From positions 1 to 33,293 of the forward strand of contig CAAFMN010000103.1 of NCBI GenBank assembly GCA_900764045.1: 33,293 nucleotides of DNA, in the 5' to 3' direction. The stretch is from Clostridia bacterium. GTDB lineage: Bacteria > Bacillota > Clostridia > Lachnospirales > Bianqueaceae. The position numbers and the translations under genes were made by a program. Below the pieces are notes generated by a model, which saw nothing but the letters and a program-made list of their open reading frames with translations, had not been told where the DNA came from and did not search any database. Below are positions 33,101 to 33,293 of the stretch, one piece after another (the stretch's first letter is position 1; each line of letters opens with the position of its first letter).

Positions 33101-33141
33101 CTGCCAAAAAAGATCCCGTAGTCGCTCTGCGAAGCGAATAA
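30133..33141 (+). CDS. Fused ABC ATPase/FtsX-type permease
   Basis: A 1002-residue single-chain ABC exporter-like protein. Residues 1-225 are a LolD/MacB-type ATPase: Walker A GPSGCGKTT (38-46), signature SGGQMQRVAIARA (143-155), Walker B ILADEPTGALD, and H-loop VTHNPE. A charged linker leads to transmembrane helix 1 (about 275-293), a roughly 570-residue outside domain rich in Ser, Asp and Met, then three helices at the C-terminus, as in the FtsX/MacB permease fold. Such type VII ABC proteins usually perform mechanotransmission or peptide/antibiotic removal rather than simple transport. I use the ATG at 30133 (AGGAGA 6 bases upstream); a TTG two codons earlier overlaps the spacer and is unlikely. 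Confidence 0.9.
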   Translation: MLELKNITKEYSTGGEPVEALRGISLQFRDSEFVSILGPSGCGKTTMLNIIGGLDQYTTGDLIINGRSTKDFRDRDWDGYRNHSIGFIFQSYNLIPHQTVLQNVELALTLSGVSKSGRRERAKKALEQVGLANQLKKRPSEMSGGQMQRVAIARAIVNNPDIILADEPTGALDTETSIQVMEILKEISKDRLVIMVTHNPELAERYSTRIVRVLDGKITSDSRPLSEAELRTQQAEDQRKSSDTAKKKKPSMSFPTAFHLSLKNLFTKKGRTLLTSFAGSIGIIGIALILAVSQGTTSYINAIQEDTLSSYPITLEAQSMDLSTLMSAFIGAAHSNTSHENDAVYQKPMVYDMVNALSSSNSTENDLKSFKKYLEETLADSDSSVLQEALSGVQYTYDTNLLVYTKNIDGDIIHSDSQDLMRDLLLEYFGMDLSSMMNMSEEYGMSAMSSLSPASSSMTLWQEMLSGNDGELINPLLKKQYDVVYGSWPTAYNEIVLVLDENNEIDDMALYALGLISKEDMDDVMKAAVDKSDITVPEKHWSYAELCDMEFRVILNSNCYTLDEHTGLYTDLRSTNAGLKYLYDNAVPLKISGVIRPSKDAVSTMLSGSIGYTGELTRYIIRQSADSPALLAQQDSPGTDIFTGLPFREAASDLSDTQKEADFRAYIANLSESDAANVYTQILCIPSSSAVDSFVSQTLGSMTREDLESAMLAAMTAETGMNSDELLSYMRSMSDEDLTELFTQALEAQYKAQYAEQVRTQLSAMTVPQLAAALTVEAANYTTEQCAAYYDEVMNFSDSTYTDNLQTLGYVDLNSPSSINLYASSFEDKDTLEDMIAQYNETVDDLSKIEYTDYVGLMMSSVTSIINAITYVLIAFVAVSLIVSSIMIGVITLISVQERTKEIGILRAIGASKRNVSSMFNAETVIIGFTSGALGVLVTYLLCLPINWILQRLTGIHSLSAYLPVPAAAALILISMALTLISGIIPSRSAAKKDPVVALRSE

Positions 33142-33154
33142 AAAAAGACTCAGG

Positions 33155-33185
33155 AAGGAGGCACTTCGTAAGGAAGTGCCTCCTT
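33155..33185 (+). terminator. Hairpin terminator after the ABC transporter gene
   Basis: A 12 bp perfect stem AAGGAGGCACTT/AAGTGCCTCCTT with a 7-nt loop, starting 13 bases after the stop and followed shortly by TTTT. Confidence 0.75.
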
Positions 33186-33252
33186 CGGCTTTTGTAATCA
33201 GCCGGAATGATTGGATTGTAGGTAAAAAACAATCATATTGGAGGATTACAAA

Positions 33253-33293
33253 ATGGAGAAGTACATCTATAACGAACAGAACGGACTTTGGTA
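33253..33293 (+). CDS. TnpV-like transposon-encoded protein, 5' end only
   Basis: The ATG at 33253 follows GGAGG at 8 bases. Only 13 complete codons are visible (MEKYIYNEQNGLW). I recognise this as the start of the TnpV family of small proteins found in clostridial conjugative and mobilisable elements, which usually continues with a YELQGDYY-like segment. The role of TnpV is not established. The piece marks the left border of, or a remnant from, a mobile element beyond the window. The short length keeps the call tentative. Confidence 0.55.
   Translation, partial: MEKYIYNEQNGLW

Overview
The window looks like the chromosome of an anaerobic gut Clostridia member (Lachnospiraceae/Oscillospiraceae-like). 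The grounds are mid-range GC by eye, strong AGGAGG-type ribosome sites, many lipoproteins with Ser/Asp/Glu-rich linkers, a B12-independent glycyl radical enzyme, and fragments of typical Firmicute mobile DNA at both edges. No rRNA, tRNA or CRISPR array was seen.

Layout. (1) 1-4500: a decayed IS200/IS605 TnpA fragment at the left edge, then a minus-strand pair of an alpha/beta-hydrolase esterase and a large GH106-like (alpha-L-rhamnosidase-type) glycoside hydrolase, coupled by a 17 bp overlap. (2) 4500-6100: a rearranged C-terminal remnant of a GH3 beta-glucosidase, a perfect 24 bp inverted repeat, and an uncharacterised lipoprotein. (3) 6280-12030: guaB (IMP dehydrogenase, unusually like the Tritrichomonas foetus enzyme) diverges from a five-gene run: pyrB, pyrI, a flavin reductase-like protein, a ketopantoate-reductase-like dehydrogenase and an oligogalacturonate-lyase-like beta-propeller. 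The two promoters are back to back across a perfect 10 bp inverted repeat. (4) 12030-12780: a DUF3137-like membrane protein on the minus strand.

(5) 12931-18816 is the most interesting segment. One clear promoter and one terminator enclose six tightly packed genes: a glycerol/1,2-propanediol dehydratase-type glycyl radical enzyme, a short activating enzyme without the ferredoxin insert, one EutS/PduU-type microcompartment shell protein, one EutP/PduV-type GTPase, an ACT-domain threonine ammonia-lyase and a RidA-type enamine deaminase. This resembles a stripped-down microcompartment (BMC) satellite locus joined to threonine catabolism. Aldehyde and alcohol dehydrogenases, BMC-H/BMC-P shell genes and a recognisable encapsulation peptide are all missing.

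(6) 18822-28828: a minus-strand run read in the order gyrB, gyrA, a CAP+SLH envelope protein (overlapping gyrA), a tandem class II aldolase whose second domain has lost its catalytic and metal ligands, metY, and a MATE exporter after a terminator hairpin. (7) 29033-33141: a WG-repeat-like lipoprotein followed by a fused ABC ATPase/FtsX permease. (8) The right edge begins a TnpV-like transposon gene.

Metabolic theme (inference). Rhamnoside hydrolysis, a class II aldolase that could release lactaldehyde from a deoxysugar phosphate, and a propanediol-type dehydratase would connect in a deoxysugar-to-C3 fermentation. Threonine ammonia-lyase supplies a second C3 precursor, 2-oxobutyrate. Only the segment 5 genes are physically tied into one operon.
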